Shown: positions 46,087 to 54,766, counted from the first letter of the stretch. The stretch is DNA of 64,000 nt from Flavobacteriaceae bacterium (GCA_013214065.1 JABSPK010000001.1:62001-126000); one strand, 5' to 3'. Numbers and translations are program-made. The notes: generated from the letters alone by a model not told the origin.

Positions 46087-46581
46087 TTACAGTGCCAGGT
46101 TTTCTACCTTTTCCGCTGTTGCGATCAGGGTTCCCTTTGTATCGGTGATACCAAAAAATGGCAAGGCATTCGGGTAGCGATACCGCTTTTGAAACCCAGC
46201 CAATAATCGGTCATCGGGGTCAAGTAGGAATACCGAATCACCGTGTTGCAGATGCTCGTCGTAGAACGCCCTCGCTTCGGTCGGGTTTTGGGTTTTCTTA
46301 GCTGCGCCCAACGTCCAACTATCCACGAAAACCAATTGGTGGTCCGAACTCCAATGGTCAGTCTCTAAAAGCAGTGCTTCGAGTTGTTCAAGGCAGGGGG
46401 CACAATGTTCCGAACTATAAAAAATGAACAATTTGGGCTTGGTGCTTTTTTGCATCAGTTCGTGATACCCAATGGGCTCGCTGCCCCCGGCCAGAAGATT
46501 ACTTGCTGTTGCATTGCGGTCGAAATCCGGCGAACTGCCAAAACAAAGCAATAAAAGAAGGTAGGTATATAGTGTTGCCAT
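46087..46581 (-). CDS. Thioredoxin-like secreted protein
   Basis: With ATG 46581 the product has 164 residues. A hydrophobic leader (MATLYTYLLLLLCFG) is followed by a thioredoxin-fold core with the active-site pair CAPC in FYSSEHCAPCLEQLEALLLE and the cis-proline region ALPFFGITD. It would act as a thiol-disulfide oxidoreductase in the periplasm. It follows the coiled-coil lipoprotein gene by 34 bases on the same strand and is read from the same LytTR-type promoter. Confidence 0.7.
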   Translation of the reverse strand: MATLYTYLLLLLCFGSSPDFDRNATASNLLAGGSEPIGYHELMQKSTKPKLFIFYSSEHCAPCLEQLEALLLETDHWSSDHQLVFVDSWTLGAAKKTQNPTEARAFYDEHLQHGDSVFLLDPDDRLLAGFQKRYRYPNALPFFGITDTKGTLIATAEKVENLAL

Positions 46582-46615
46582 AATACGGTTCTTGTTTGAT
46601 TTTATGTTGGATGGA

Positions 46616-47221
46616 TCAATGAGTGAGGGTTGCCATTTCACTTCTCAGCGCACTCATTTTCAATCGCTGGGTCCTCAATTGCACTTCGCTCAATCGAACC
46701 GCTTTCGTAGCATGTCGCAATTCATTTTCGGTACGTTCAATCGCGGTTTCCAAGTTGGTCACATTATGATCGGCTTGCATCAATACGTCACCGACCTCAA
46801 TGATCTCTTCCATATTCAAGAGGGCATATAGGGCTCCGATAACCCCTACTACAGCGGCTACATCCTTCATTTCACCGGAAAACCGATTGGAAGTGTCCAT
46901 GGCCACCGCCGACCCCCCAAAACCGGCAACGATCGAAGCCACCGCCATCTTGTGGTTCATCAAATAGGCTTCGATTTGGCGTTGGTAATCCCCCAATTCC
47001 GATTCGAGTTGGTACTTTCTTTGTTCCGCGGCGTTCAACTTTGCTTTTTGCTGTGCCAATACGGTTTCATATTGTGCCAATCGGGCACTGTGGTCGTTAA
47101 GGTCAGCGGTTAGCTCGGCCAAGCGAAGGTTGCGAAGGCGTTCTTGTTGTTTTCTTTCACTGGTTCCGCAGCTTCCAAGAAACAGGGCTAGGCTTGCCAA
47201 GAATAGAATTGTTTTTTTCAT
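46616..47221 (-). CDS. Coiled-coil lipoprotein of unknown function
   Basis: Starting at ATG 47221 the product has 201 residues and the lipobox FLGSC (MKKTILFLASLALFLGSCGT). The mature chain is a long charged coiled coil (QERLRNLRLAELTADLNDHSARLAQYETVLAQQKAKLN), a hydrophobic middle (GAVAAVVGVIGALYALLN-like), and a second coil ending SALRSEMATLTH. It would link membranes or form a scaffold in the periplasm. It is the first gene behind the LytTR-type repeat pair at 47293-47327, so it belongs to the regulon. Confidence 0.65.
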   Translation of the reverse strand: MKKTILFLASLALFLGSCGTSERKQQERLRNLRLAELTADLNDHSARLAQYETVLAQQKAKLNAAEQRKYQLESELGDYQRQIEAYLMNHKMAVASIVAGFGGSAVAMDTSNRFSGEMKDVAAVVGVIGALYALLNMEEIIEVGDVLMQADHNVTNLETAIERTENELRHATKAVRLSEVQLRTQRLKMSALRSEMATLTH

Positions 47222-47260
47222 GATCGGTCTGTATTTGATTTTACATTTGTTTTGATAGTG

Positions 47261-47268
47261 TAAATGTA
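47261..47268 (-). promoter_or_regulatory. Putative -7 box of the coiled-coil lipoprotein operon
   Basis: The minus strand reads TACATTTA (TAnnTTTA), 40 bases before ATG 47221 and 38 bases after the start of the second repeat of the LytTR-type site. Confidence 0.45.
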
Positions 47269-47292
47269 TCGGCAAGGCCTACCGGCAAAGGA

Positions 47293-47327
47293 AAATTTCA
47301 CATGAAGACCGGGTTTTTGTTCATGAA
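47293..47327 (-). promoter_or_regulatory. LytTR-type paired direct repeat, site 1
   Basis: Minus strand TTCATGAACAAAAA (47327-47314) is repeated as TTCATGTGAAATTT (47306-47293); the starts are 21 bases apart, two helical turns. The second copy starts 38 bases before the -7 box TACATTTA. The same layout occurs at three other promoters of the cluster (see findings). Confidence 0.65.
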
Positions 47328-47334
47328 AAAAAAA

Positions 47335-47352
47335 GGAGGCCCTAAGGCCTCC
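47335..47352 (-). terminator. Terminator of the seven-gene operon 54393-47382
   Basis: GGAGGCC (47335-47341), CTAA and GGCCTCC (47346-47352) form a perfect seven-pair stem; on the minus strand a run of ten Ts follows. It lies 30 bases past the stop of the last gene and just upstream of the next promoter. Confidence 0.82.
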
Positions 47353-47381
47353 CGGTATGTAAAATCAATCAATCAGTACTG

Positions 47382-48317
47382 TCAGTCGCAATCGGTGCGT
47401 AAGCGCTTCGCGCAAAGAATGGCTTTGTCGTCTTCTTTTCCTTTTTGCGTTGCAGCCTGTTTCACCGTTACTTGTTTGCGTTTCTCGAGCTGTCGCTCGA
47501 TCTTTTCGGGCGGGGTCGGATCTTTGGTGGGATCAAGACCCGCAATCAATTGTTGGGCTTTGGAATAACATGTCGATTCTTCGCCGATCAAAACCAAGAG
47601 CGATTTGGCATATTTGACCTTGCCTTCGGCAATCGCCTTTTTCGCCTCGGCCAAAATCCCGTTACAACGTAAAGAGCTATAGGCACTGTATGCGAGGTCG
47701 AGCAACTTTGCTACCCTTTCGTTGCAGCCCACCGAAATGTGCTGGGGAACGGAATACAACAATACGATAGCATCTTCAGGGCGCCCCAGGGCGATCAATT
47801 TTCCGGCATTTTCACAAATGGTGCTGCAATTCGCCTCATAATGGGCAATGACCTTTCGCTTGATTTCCGCTATGAAATCGGCCACTTCCGGACCCCTGGT
47901 GTCTATCTTTCCTATCGCTTTGGTAATCGCATCGTTTCGGCTACTGCGCGATGCCCCTTTGATCTTAAAGGGAAATGGTGCGGCGATCAATGACTTCGTT
48001 TTGATGTTCTCGGCTTTTAAAGTCAGTTCGGCCTCAATATCATAAATAAAGCCGTAGGTGCTTTCGGTGCTGTCATCGACATAGATCTCGAATTCTGGGT
48101 AAATGATGAAATCTTGAATGAAATTCGTGCTGACGATGCCATGCCGCGAGACCATTTGTTGGATTTTGGTCTTAAGCTTGTTCTTATGGTTTTGGGTCAA
48201 GCCTTCTATTGAAAGTTCCGGGCCCAATACCGCAAGTTTTATCTCGGGGCTATTTTCCTGACCAAGGCTCGGGCGCAGAACGCTTATCAACAGTAGCAAA
48301 GTAAATATCCTTCTCAT
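47382..48317 (-). CDS. Secreted protein of the CsgG/DUF6175 neighbourhood, unknown function
   Basis: A 311-residue protein with a signal peptide (MRRIFTLLLLISVLRPSLGQ). The first half (EIKLAVLGPELSIEGLTQNHKNKLKTKIQQMVSRHG) looks like the alpha/beta part of CsgG-like outer-membrane proteins; the second half is helical with regular cysteines (CSTICENAGKLIALGRPEDAIVLLYSVPQHISVGCNE) and resembles a short TPR. The C-terminal tail is basic. Last gene of the operon; its start overlaps the previous stop by 4 bases. Function unknown. Confidence 0.65.
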   Translation of the reverse strand: MRRIFTLLLLISVLRPSLGQENSPEIKLAVLGPELSIEGLTQNHKNKLKTKIQQMVSRHGIVSTNFIQDFIIYPEFEIYVDDSTESTYGFIYDIEAELTLKAENIKTKSLIAAPFPFKIKGASRSSRNDAITKAIGKIDTRGPEVADFIAEIKRKVIAHYEANCSTICENAGKLIALGRPEDAIVLLYSVPQHISVGCNERVAKLLDLAYSAYSSLRCNGILAEAKKAIAEGKVKYAKSLLVLIGEESTCYSKAQQLIAGLDPTKDPTPPEKIERQLEKRKQVTVKQAATQKGKEDDKAILCAKRLRTDCD

Positions 48318-49225
48318 GGTTCAAGGTTTAAGAGGGTTACATAGATGGTCGATCTGCTTTGGGTGAGCTTGAACCCGAATCCCTGTTCATCGAGATAGCG
48401 AGACAGTTTTCGACCGACATAGGTGGGTTGTTTGCCGCAATCGTAGCGGACCTCATCGAAGATCATTTGATTGTCCGTGGCACTTTGAAGGTTGTAAACG
48501 CCATTCAAGGCGAAAGCTTCTACCCAATCCTCCAGTTGGTATTTCAAGCGGGCGTCTTCGAATTTACAATTGAAATCGCAGCCTGCGCTCGGGTCGATCG
48601 TTACCCGAATATCGGCGATAGCACCCTGATCGATACAGCCTTCCAAATAATCGACGATTTCTAACATGAAATGATCGATATAGGAGATATCATTGCCAAG
48701 ATCATCGACATAATTGATCATATTAATGGCCGATTTGGTGAGCTCAGTAACTCCGGCACCAATGAACCTATTTGACTCACAGACTTCGCTGGCCCAGCTG
48801 GTCGCCGTCGAAAAGTGAAAGGCAGTGAAGATTACGGTTACTTTGTTACCCTGACCGGATTCTACAAACTCAGAATCTACCTCGACCATGACATCGGCCG
48901 TTGCTTCTTGAAAGAAGAGTTCTTTCAAATCACAGGCCTCGCAATCGTCCAATTTACCATCACGTTGCAGTTTTGCATAGGACGCTTTAAAATCTTTGGT
49001 GTCAAACCCAAAATTTTTCATAGCGTCGTTTACCGAAGCCATTCCGGCCTTTAAATCGAATGGAATCTCAATATTTCTGATGTCTTTATACTCGGAACGT
49101 GCGGGTAAAATTAGTATGCTTGGAAGCTTTGCTACCCGTTGTTCTTCTTGGGCAAATGCGATTGTTCCAGGAAGCAGGAACAAAAAGTAAAATATACTTG
49201 CAGCGATTATTTTCAACTTTTCCAT
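48314..49225 (-). CDS. DUF6175-like secreted protein
   Basis: A 303-residue protein with a signal peptide (MEKLKIIAASIFYFLFLLPGTIAFAQE). LPSILILPARSEY, the FDLKAGMASVNDAMKNFGFDTKDFKASYAKLQRDGKL segment and the ADVMVEVDSEFVESGQGNKVTVIFTAFHFSTATS strand resemble DUF6175, a family that resembles the nucleotide-like fold of curli secretion lipoproteins. Eight cysteines are present, so disulfides are likely. The neighbouring secreted genes share the style. Function unknown. Confidence 0.62.
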   Translation of the reverse strand: MEKLKIIAASIFYFLFLLPGTIAFAQEEQRVAKLPSILILPARSEYKDIRNIEIPFDLKAGMASVNDAMKNFGFDTKDFKASYAKLQRDGKLDDCEACDLKELFFQEATADVMVEVDSEFVESGQGNKVTVIFTAFHFSTATSWASEVCESNRFIGAGVTELTKSAINMINYVDDLGNDISYIDHFMLEIVDYLEGCIDQGAIADIRVTIDPSAGCDFNCKFEDARLKYQLEDWVEAFALNGVYNLQSATDNQMIFDEVRYDCGKQPTYVGRKLSRYLDEQGFGFKLTQSRSTIYVTLLNLEP

Positions 49226-49235
49226 ATGCGTAGTC

Positions 49236-50108
49236 TTAAATACAGATTTTACATTCTATTTGCTTGCAAATCAGATGAACATCTTTATTTGATATCAGGT
49301 CTTGCAGGTTTTCAATATCCTTTTTTGATATTTTACCAATGGAGAAATCACCTTGGACTTTCGAAATACTAAATTTGGTAACTTCGACTTCTCGGGTCTT
49401 GTTCCCCTCATATTTCTTTACTTGATAAACCGCGAAACGATCTCCTTTCCGGACTCCCTCGTTATCCCCAACTTCCAAAAGAATATTGGTATTCTTTCCT
49501 TCTTTTTCCAGCTCAATGATTTTTGCATAAAATGGAGTATTTGCAATTATGAAATTGTTGATCTTATTTCTTAATTGTAAAAGTCTGGAAGTACGAGCAG
49601 TTAACTGATCAATTCCATCAGCTTTTCGGACCTTGGTTTCCACAAGGTTCGGTTTAAAAACCTTAGTCGCCAATACCACATTCGATTCTACATCGGTAAT
49701 GTTTATCGTAAATGTCATTAAACATTGAATGCCGTTCTTCAATTTGGTATATTCAACGGAAGTCAACTTTCCCCCAACCAGGACCAATGCGCCGTTTTGT
49801 TTTCCTTGTTTTGCAACAATTCCATTGATATAACCGATCTTCTTTTGAGTTTCCAATTCATCAAAAATCGCAGTCTCCGCATATTGACTTCGATCTAAGA
49901 GGTAGTATTTTTTAGATTCGACGAAAAGTTCCTTGATCGTATTGGTCAATTCTGCAGCTTCTTTATAATTGTTTTCGACATTGAGTGCTTCAATTGTCAA
50001 TAATCCCAAGGTTGTTTTCTTATTCTTTTGGCTGAAAGCCGTGACCGTGACACAGAGGACGATCAATTGTAGGCACCTCTTGGCCTTTTGCGCTATAGTA
50101 TTCTTCAT
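49236..50108 (-). CDS. CsgG-like secreted protein, A/T-rich
   Basis: A 290-residue protein with a signal peptide (MKNTIAQKAKRCLQLIVLCVTVTAFSQ). TTLGLLTIEALNVENNYKEAAELTNTIKELFVESKKYYLLDRSQY is the CsgG-type front; GALVLVGGKLTSVEYTKLKNGIQCLMTFTINITDVESNVVLATKVFK fits its central sheet. The end (LLEVGDNEGVRKGDRFAVYQV, VQGDFSIGKI) resembles the FlgT/Slp-like C-terminal fold. The gene looks more A/T-rich than its neighbours, which may mean a different origin. It probably forms an envelope complex with the two following proteins. Confidence 0.65.
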   Translation of the reverse strand: MKNTIAQKAKRCLQLIVLCVTVTAFSQKNKKTTLGLLTIEALNVENNYKEAAELTNTIKELFVESKKYYLLDRSQYAETAIFDELETQKKIGYINGIVAKQGKQNGALVLVGGKLTSVEYTKLKNGIQCLMTFTINITDVESNVVLATKVFKPNLVETKVRKADGIDQLTARTSRLLQLRNKINNFIIANTPFYAKIIELEKEGKNTNILLEVGDNEGVRKGDRFAVYQVKKYEGNKTREVEVTKFSISKVQGDFSIGKISKKDIENLQDLISNKDVHLICKQIECKICI

Positions 50109-50145
50109 AGTTTGTTGATTTTAATTTTGCTTCGTTCGTATTTGA

Positions 50146-52095
50146 TTAATAGAATTCCCCGACGCTGGTATATCGGGCCTCGATCTTTTCATTGCCCTTT
50201 GCATCGACGAATCCCCAAAAATTTCCTGTTTTTATCGGTGCCAAGCCGTTCGAAAACCGACCGACATTCTCATATTTACATGCGATGACCTGCTCCCCCT
50301 TCTTATCGACAAAGCCCCATGCCCCGTTCTCCTTGACACCGGCAAGCCCTTCAGAAAATACCTTGGCCCCATCGAAAGTACGGTCCATAAGCTTGACCCC
50401 CTCCTTATCGACAAAACCCCATGAACCCGCAGCATCCTTAACGGCCACCGCCCCATCGGCATAGTCTTTTGTTGCTTCATATCGATAAGGAATGACCGTC
50501 TGGCCGTTTTTATCGATAAACCCCCATTGACCGCCTTTACGAACGGCCGCCAACCCATTCGAAAAATAAAATGCGGCCTCGAATATCTGGTCGAAAGCCA
50601 CTTTTCCGCGGGTATCTATAAAGGTCCATTCCTTTCCTGATTTAACTGGGGCGAGTCCGTTACCGAATACATTGGCATCGTCAAAAGTGCTTGTAAATGC
50701 CTGTGCCCCGTTCTTATCGATGAAAGACCATTCGCTTCCTTTCAAAACCGGGGCAAGACCATTCGAAAATGGTAGCGCGAAATCAAAATCGCCTTGAATC
50801 GCGATTTCACCACGGCGATCAATGAAATTCCATCCCCCTGCTTCATGGACCGCAGCGAAACCTTCTGAAAAGTCAGAAGCATACTTGAACCTGGGCGGTA
50901 TAACCTCTTGGCCTTCGCCATCGATATATCCGGCCTTTCCGTTCGAGATGACCAATGCCAATTTCACTGGGTCGGCAGCTGACCAAATCGGTTTTAAAAT
51001 GAAAATCCCGACAATAACGATGGCCAAAGCGGCCCCAAGGAGTAAAACGCCTTTGTTTTTCATTTTCCGATCCGTCGACCCCATGGTTTTCGAAGCTAGT
51101 TTGGGGTCTTCGGTCAAAGGCGGAACCAGCACGGTTGCATCGTCATCGCTTGTGATAATCATGGTGGCATCATCATCAGTACTGGATTCGGGCGTTTCAC
51201 CTTGTTTAAGGAAATAATCTTGATCCGGATCGTATAGGGCTTTCGGAAGTAATCGCAGCAGCTCTATACCTGTGGCTGGCCGCTCTTCTTGACTTCTTTT
51301 TAAGCACAATTCAGCTATCGGCCGCCAGGTTTCGGGAAGTTTCTTGAGCTCTTGGCGGATGTCTTTTTTCATGATCATTTCGGTGATCTTACTTTGACGG
51401 CCCATGGAGCCCTTTTCGAATTCATCCACGTCAAAAACCGTTCTTCCAGTGAACACCTCGAAGACGATCACTCCAAAACTCCAGAGGTCCGTATTGAACT
51501 TTAGGTCGTCTCCACGAAGTTGTTCGGGAGAGCAATATTCTATGGTACCCCCGGCAAAACTGTTTTTGAACTTTAAAGTCGCATCATCGATTTCGGCCCG
51601 TTTACTGAGCCCGAAATCGGTAATCTTTGGGATAATTCCCTCTCCGGGTCGATCGACCACCAGAATGTTGCCGGGTTTTATATCACGATGCACGACGTTG
51701 TTGTGATGCAGGTAAGCGATTCCTTGTAAGAGCTGCACCAATATTTTATCTTTTTCTATGGTATCGCTTTGATGCTCTTTCAAAAATTGGGACAAGCTAC
51801 CCGACTTGTAGAACTGCATGATGGCGTAATCGATAACTCCCGAACTATCCTCGAAGCGGTACACTTTTTCGTAATTGGCGATATTCGGATGGGCCTCCAA
51901 AGCTTTGATGGCCTCGTACTCTACCTGAAGTGAAAGTTCTTTCCCATTTTTGTGATCCACTTTCTGCACTTTGATGGCTACCTCACGGTCCTTAATGCGG
52001 TCATAGGCCCTGAACACGGAACCGAAAGCCCCACCGCCGATTTTATGTTCTGATGGCGAATAGTCGTAGTTCTTAAGAAATTGATCTTTGGTCAT
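50146..52095 (-). CDS. Membrane Ser/Thr protein kinase with WG-repeat sensor
   Basis: A 649-residue kinase. The Hanks domain has GGGAFGSV (20-27), K42, HRDIKPGN with catalytic D138, and DFG at 160-162. A linker at 300-345 is acidic and contains DDDATM and DDDATV (308-323), candidate phosphothreonine sites. One transmembrane segment spans 349-368. Residues about 386-649 are eight WG repeats of about 34 residues (GYIDGEG, WNFIDRRGE, WSFIDKNGA, WTFIDTRGK, WGFIDKNGQ, WGFVDKEGV, WGFVDKKGE, WGFVDAKGN) facing the periplasm. Neighbouring PP2C, FHA and LytTR genes suggest a signalling set. It is preceded by the protease in the operon. Confidence 0.9.
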   Translation of the reverse strand: MTKDQFLKNYDYSPSEHKIGGGAFGSVFRAYDRIKDREVAIKVQKVDHKNGKELSLQVEYEAIKALEAHPNIANYEKVYRFEDSSGVIDYAIMQFYKSGSLSQFLKEHQSDTIEKDKILVQLLQGIAYLHHNNVVHRDIKPGNILVVDRPGEGIIPKITDFGLSKRAEIDDATLKFKNSFAGGTIEYCSPEQLRGDDLKFNTDLWSFGVIVFEVFTGRTVFDVDEFEKGSMGRQSKITEMIMKKDIRQELKKLPETWRPIAELCLKRSQEERPATGIELLRLLPKALYDPDQDYFLKQGETPESSTDDDATMIITSDDDATVLVPPLTEDPKLASKTMGSTDRKMKNKGVLLLGAALAIVIVGIFILKPIWSAADPVKLALVISNGKAGYIDGEGQEVIPPRFKYASDFSEGFAAVHEAGGWNFIDRRGEIAIQGDFDFALPFSNGLAPVLKGSEWSFIDKNGAQAFTSTFDDANVFGNGLAPVKSGKEWTFIDTRGKVAFDQIFEAAFYFSNGLAAVRKGGQWGFIDKNGQTVIPYRYEATKDYADGAVAVKDAAGSWGFVDKEGVKLMDRTFDGAKVFSEGLAGVKENGAWGFVDKKGEQVIACKYENVGRFSNGLAPIKTGNFWGFVDAKGNEKIEARYTSVGEFY

Positions 52096-52125
52096 TGGGT
52101 TCCTGTTGGCGGTTTGGTTAGGTGC

Positions 52126-53322
52126 TTAACGGTCTTCTTCTTTGATTTTCAAGGAGAAAATATTCGGGTCCTTGACCCGCTTTCCATATGAGATTTTAAA
52201 GGATTTATCGCCGTCCATGACGACATTGATTACCCCGAGACCGAATAGCGAGGCCTTTTTCCCTTTCTTGGAAATGATCGAATAGGTAATGATTTCGATC
52301 CTGTGGGTACCCGGGGTCAACTTGAGCTTGTTATTGTATTTGACATTTTTTCGGTTCATACCATATTTAAAGACCTTCTTTCCGCTGTCTACCGAAATCA
52401 CGATGTTCTGGTATTCCTGTATGGATCCCAATACGCTGGTAACACTGAGCTCGTATTGATCGGCATCGGTAAAGGTGGGGGCTACGTAGCTTTCATCAAG
52501 CCGCCGCACATCGACCCATGATATCCGGCTGAGGTCTTGCTTGCCATATTTGACCCAACCATAACCTTTATCGCCCCATTTTTCTCCCCAGGAGTTTTTG
52601 ATCAACCAAGCTTGTTTATTGTCATCCCATCCGGCAATGGTTACGGCATGGCTGACCCGTCCGATGTTGTCATCTTGAATGACTCCCGATTGGGGACCGT
52701 GATTCAAAAATGCGTCGGTACCTGCATTCAACGCACCGATCAATGCCCCATGGTTTACCAAGGCGTTCTTGATGTCACGGATCGAGGCATTTTTGTCCAA
52801 TTGCCCCCAATTTGAAATCTTGACCGGCGAACCTTGGCCTGCAAAGCAATTGCCTTGCCGGTTGAGGTAGGGCAACTCCTTTTCACTGAGCACCCCTTTG
52901 TCAGCACCGACCAACTCTTGGAGCGTCGCCTCAGGATAGCCCCCATTGCAGCCTTGACTTTGTGAGATGCAATTGACCAATTGCTGCTCGCTGAGGTCAA
53001 GGGTCTTCTTATTGATCAACAGACTACTTGATTCTAAGGAAGCCAGAGTAGAGAACGCCCAGCAAGAGCCACAGTCAAATTGGTCTTTTATGGCGGTTAT
53101 GCCGTTGATTTCGCGTAGATCAAAGCTTTTGGCATCGACATTCGCATAGCTCGAAAGCAATTTGCTATACAAGAGGTCGCCAGCTCCCAAAAATTCCTGA
53201 CGGGCTTGGTTGATCAGCTGTTCCTCTTCCAGGGACAAAGGCAAGAGCCCAGTTCCCTTTTGTTGTGCGCAAACCGCCTGGGCGAATATTGCTACGAATA
53301 GTATGATGAACTTCTTTTTCAT
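52126..53322 (-). CDS. Papain-family (C1) cysteine protease
   Basis: A 398-residue exported protease. After a signal peptide (MKKKFIILFVAIFAQAVCAQ), the papain core has the oxyanion glutamine and catalytic C87 in KDQFDCGSCWAFSTLASLE, H225 in GRVSHAVTIAGWDD and N243 in IKNSWGEKWGDKGYGWVKYG. Extra C-terminal strands (about 270-398) form a separate beta domain. There is little prodomain, only 50-60 residues. A chagasin-type inhibitor gene lies directly upstream in the operon. It may process envelope or host proteins; target unknown. Confidence 0.9.
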   Translation of the reverse strand: MKKKFIILFVAIFAQAVCAQQKGTGLLPLSLEEEQLINQARQEFLGAGDLLYSKLLSSYANVDAKSFDLREINGITAIKDQFDCGSCWAFSTLASLESSSLLINKKTLDLSEQQLVNCISQSQGCNGGYPEATLQELVGADKGVLSEKELPYLNRQGNCFAGQGSPVKISNWGQLDKNASIRDIKNALVNHGALIGALNAGTDAFLNHGPQSGVIQDDNIGRVSHAVTIAGWDDNKQAWLIKNSWGEKWGDKGYGWVKYGKQDLSRISWVDVRRLDESYVAPTFTDADQYELSVTSVLGSIQEYQNIVISVDSGKKVFKYGMNRKNVKYNNKLKLTPGTHRIEIITYSIISKKGKKASLFGLGVINVVMDGDKSFKISYGKRVKDPNIFSLKIKEEDR

Positions 53323-53327
53323 GCTGC

Positions 53328-53681
53328 TTATCTTTTTATCTTAATGATGACATCTTTTATATGGTGCTCTAGAACCAATTCCGGTTCGAAGGGTCTTCTT
53401 TTGATGAACCTGATCTTGTAGGTTCCTTTTTGGGTACCCTTGAAGGTGTAGGACTTTCGATATTCAAAAAACCCGTTGGCTTTTTGCGTTTCCGTTTTAA
53501 GCGAATCGACGGTCTGGATCTGGGGTTTTTTTTCATAATTCCATACAAACCCCCCGTTTCCCTCACCCTCCAAGGCAATGGTAAATTCTTCACCAAGGGC
53601 ATACGCCTTTGTGGTCGAGCAGGAGGAACACCCGAAAAGCAACCCTATGATCATGCACCAAATGCCGTAGTTCAATCTCAT
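53328..53681 (-). CDS. Chagasin-type (I42) cysteine protease inhibitor lipoprotein
   Basis: Starting at ATG 53681 the product has 117 residues. A leader with a lipobox (IIGLLFGC) is followed by the I42 beta-sandwich: the papain-contact loops appear as GNGGFVWNYE (41-50) and RRPFEP (95-100), with KGTQKGTYKIRFIKR between. It would block the papain-type protease encoded 5 bases downstream, and as a lipoprotein stay on the periplasmic face of a membrane. The longer frame to 53744 would overlap the upstream gene and lacks a leader. Confidence 0.75.
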   Translation of the reverse strand: MRLNYGIWCMIIGLLFGCSSCSTTKAYALGEEFTIALEGEGNGGFVWNYEKKPQIQTVDSLKTETQKANGFFEYRKSYTFKGTQKGTYKIRFIKRRPFEPELVLEHHIKDVIIKIKR

Positions 53682-53682
53682 T

Positions 53683-54393
53683 TCAGGTAATGTCTTGCCC
53701 ATAATTATCTTCTTCTTCAAAGGCTTCGCCATCGTTAAGTCCATCTATGATGTCTTCGTCTGAGCCCAGTTCTTCCAAATCGACCAATTCATTTTCTTCA
53801 TCCGTTTCAGTTCGTTCTTCTTCATGATCTTCACTACGCTCGTCTTCGCCATTTTTTTTTCGATCAGGTTCGTAGGGTTCAACTTCGTCGGCCCCATGCC
53901 CATCGGTATCATCAGTATCGACCTCACGGCCGGCATCGAAATCGGTCTGTTCGCGAAAACTTTCGAAAAACTTGGTTTTGTCAGCTTCTGAAAAAGCATC
54001 CCATTCTTCTGCGGTATAGGTATGGAAGTGTTGGCCTTTCCAAGTGAAGAACCCCCCTTGTCCCAACTCTTCCCTTGCGGACTTGAAAGCCTCTTCGAAT
54101 GACATGGCATCGTTGACCGAGTCGGCGAATTCAACCGAAGTCGGGATTTCATAGATTACCGATTCCGAATCTTCATCCAACTCTACTTCTTCGATTTCAG
54201 TGTCGCTCTCCGATTCATCTTCGGCTGCCAACTGGTCATGAACGTATCCGAAACCCATGGTACCCCCTGCCCCACCTATGAGACCGATCAACACGCCCAG
54301 GTTCATCTTCTTAAAATCGGGTTTGCCCAAGGCGCTTTTCGGAATACGTACCGAAAAGGACGATCGCTTGTCGGGATTGGTCTTGATTTTCAT
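53683..54393 (-). CDS. Very acidic membrane-anchored protein, unknown function
   Basis: A 236-residue protein. A basic front (MKIKTNPDKRSSFSVRIPKS) leads to one hydrophobic segment (LGVLIGLIGGAGGTMGFGYV), a middle domain with WKGQHFHTYTAEEWDAFSEADKTKFFESFRE, and an acidic tail of about 80 residues ending DNYGQDIT. It is the first gene of the seven-gene operon, directly behind site 2. The shared YG-x-DIT ending with the 78-residue acidic protein of the other operon is notable. A scaffold or phosphorylated partner is possible. Confidence 0.65.
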   Translation of the reverse strand: MKIKTNPDKRSSFSVRIPKSALGKPDFKKMNLGVLIGLIGGAGGTMGFGYVHDQLAAEDESESDTEIEEVELDEDSESVIYEIPTSVEFADSVNDAMSFEEAFKSAREELGQGGFFTWKGQHFHTYTAEEWDAFSEADKTKFFESFREQTDFDAGREVDTDDTDGHGADEVEPYEPDRKKNGEDERSEDHEEERTETDEENELVDLEELGSDEDIIDGLNDGEAFEEEDNYGQDIT

Positions 54394-54413
54394 TTGTTAC
54401 TTTTTTTGTTGCT

Positions 54414-54421
54414 CAAATCTA
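54414..54421 (-). promoter_or_regulatory. Putative -7 box of the seven-gene operon
   Basis: The minus strand reads TAGATTTG, a full TAnnTTTG match, 20 bases before ATG 54393 and 37 bases after the start of the second repeat of site 2. Confidence 0.52.
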
Positions 54422-54444
54422 TTCGGTGGAATTCGGTCGATGGT

Positions 54445-54479
54445 TTTTTTTCAATGAACCACCCGTTTTAGTTCATGAA
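54445..54479 (-). promoter_or_regulatory. LytTR-type paired direct repeat, site 2
   Basis: Minus strand TTCATGAACTAAAA (54479-54466) and TTCATTGAAAAAAA (54458-54445), starts 21 bases apart. It controls the operon acidic protein - inhibitor - protease - kinase - CsgG-like - DUF6175-like - secreted protein. Confidence 0.62.
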
Positions 54480-54707
54480 GGCAAAAATTGATAGCAATGT
54501 TCCTTTTATGAATGCTATGTAAAGAAGGATCCCCGATGCCAATGGCCAGGATACAGCTCGTCACCTATTCCCATTAGTTTCCTAAAATACCGCTATTGGT
54601 AGTCGATTATTTACGGGTTGCCGTAATCCGGTGTGATGCATAAATCCAATCCTACAATTAAGGGTAACCGAGACCTATAAATCGCCATTAAAAGGGGTAA
54701 CCGAGGC

Positions 54708-54742
54708 TTCATGAACAAAAAGCCAAGGTTCATGACCAATGG
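54708..54742 (+). promoter_or_regulatory. LytTR-type paired direct repeat, site 3
   Basis: Plus strand TTCATGAACAAAAA (54708-54721) and TTCATGACCAATGG (54729-54742), starts 21 bases apart. The first copy equals the first copy of site 1 base for base. It precedes the 47-residue lipoprotein gene. Confidence 0.65.
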
Positions 54743-54766
54743 CCCTTGGCCTCGACGGTTGTGATA

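Noticed and set aside
50150-50960. Tandem DNA repeat array
   Set aside because: The periodicity is the WG protein repeat in the kinase; the DNA copies have diverged.
54662-54705. GGGTAACCGAG direct repeat as an attachment site or operator
   Set aside because: Only two copies 33 bases apart, no recombinase nearby, and no clear relation to a promoter.
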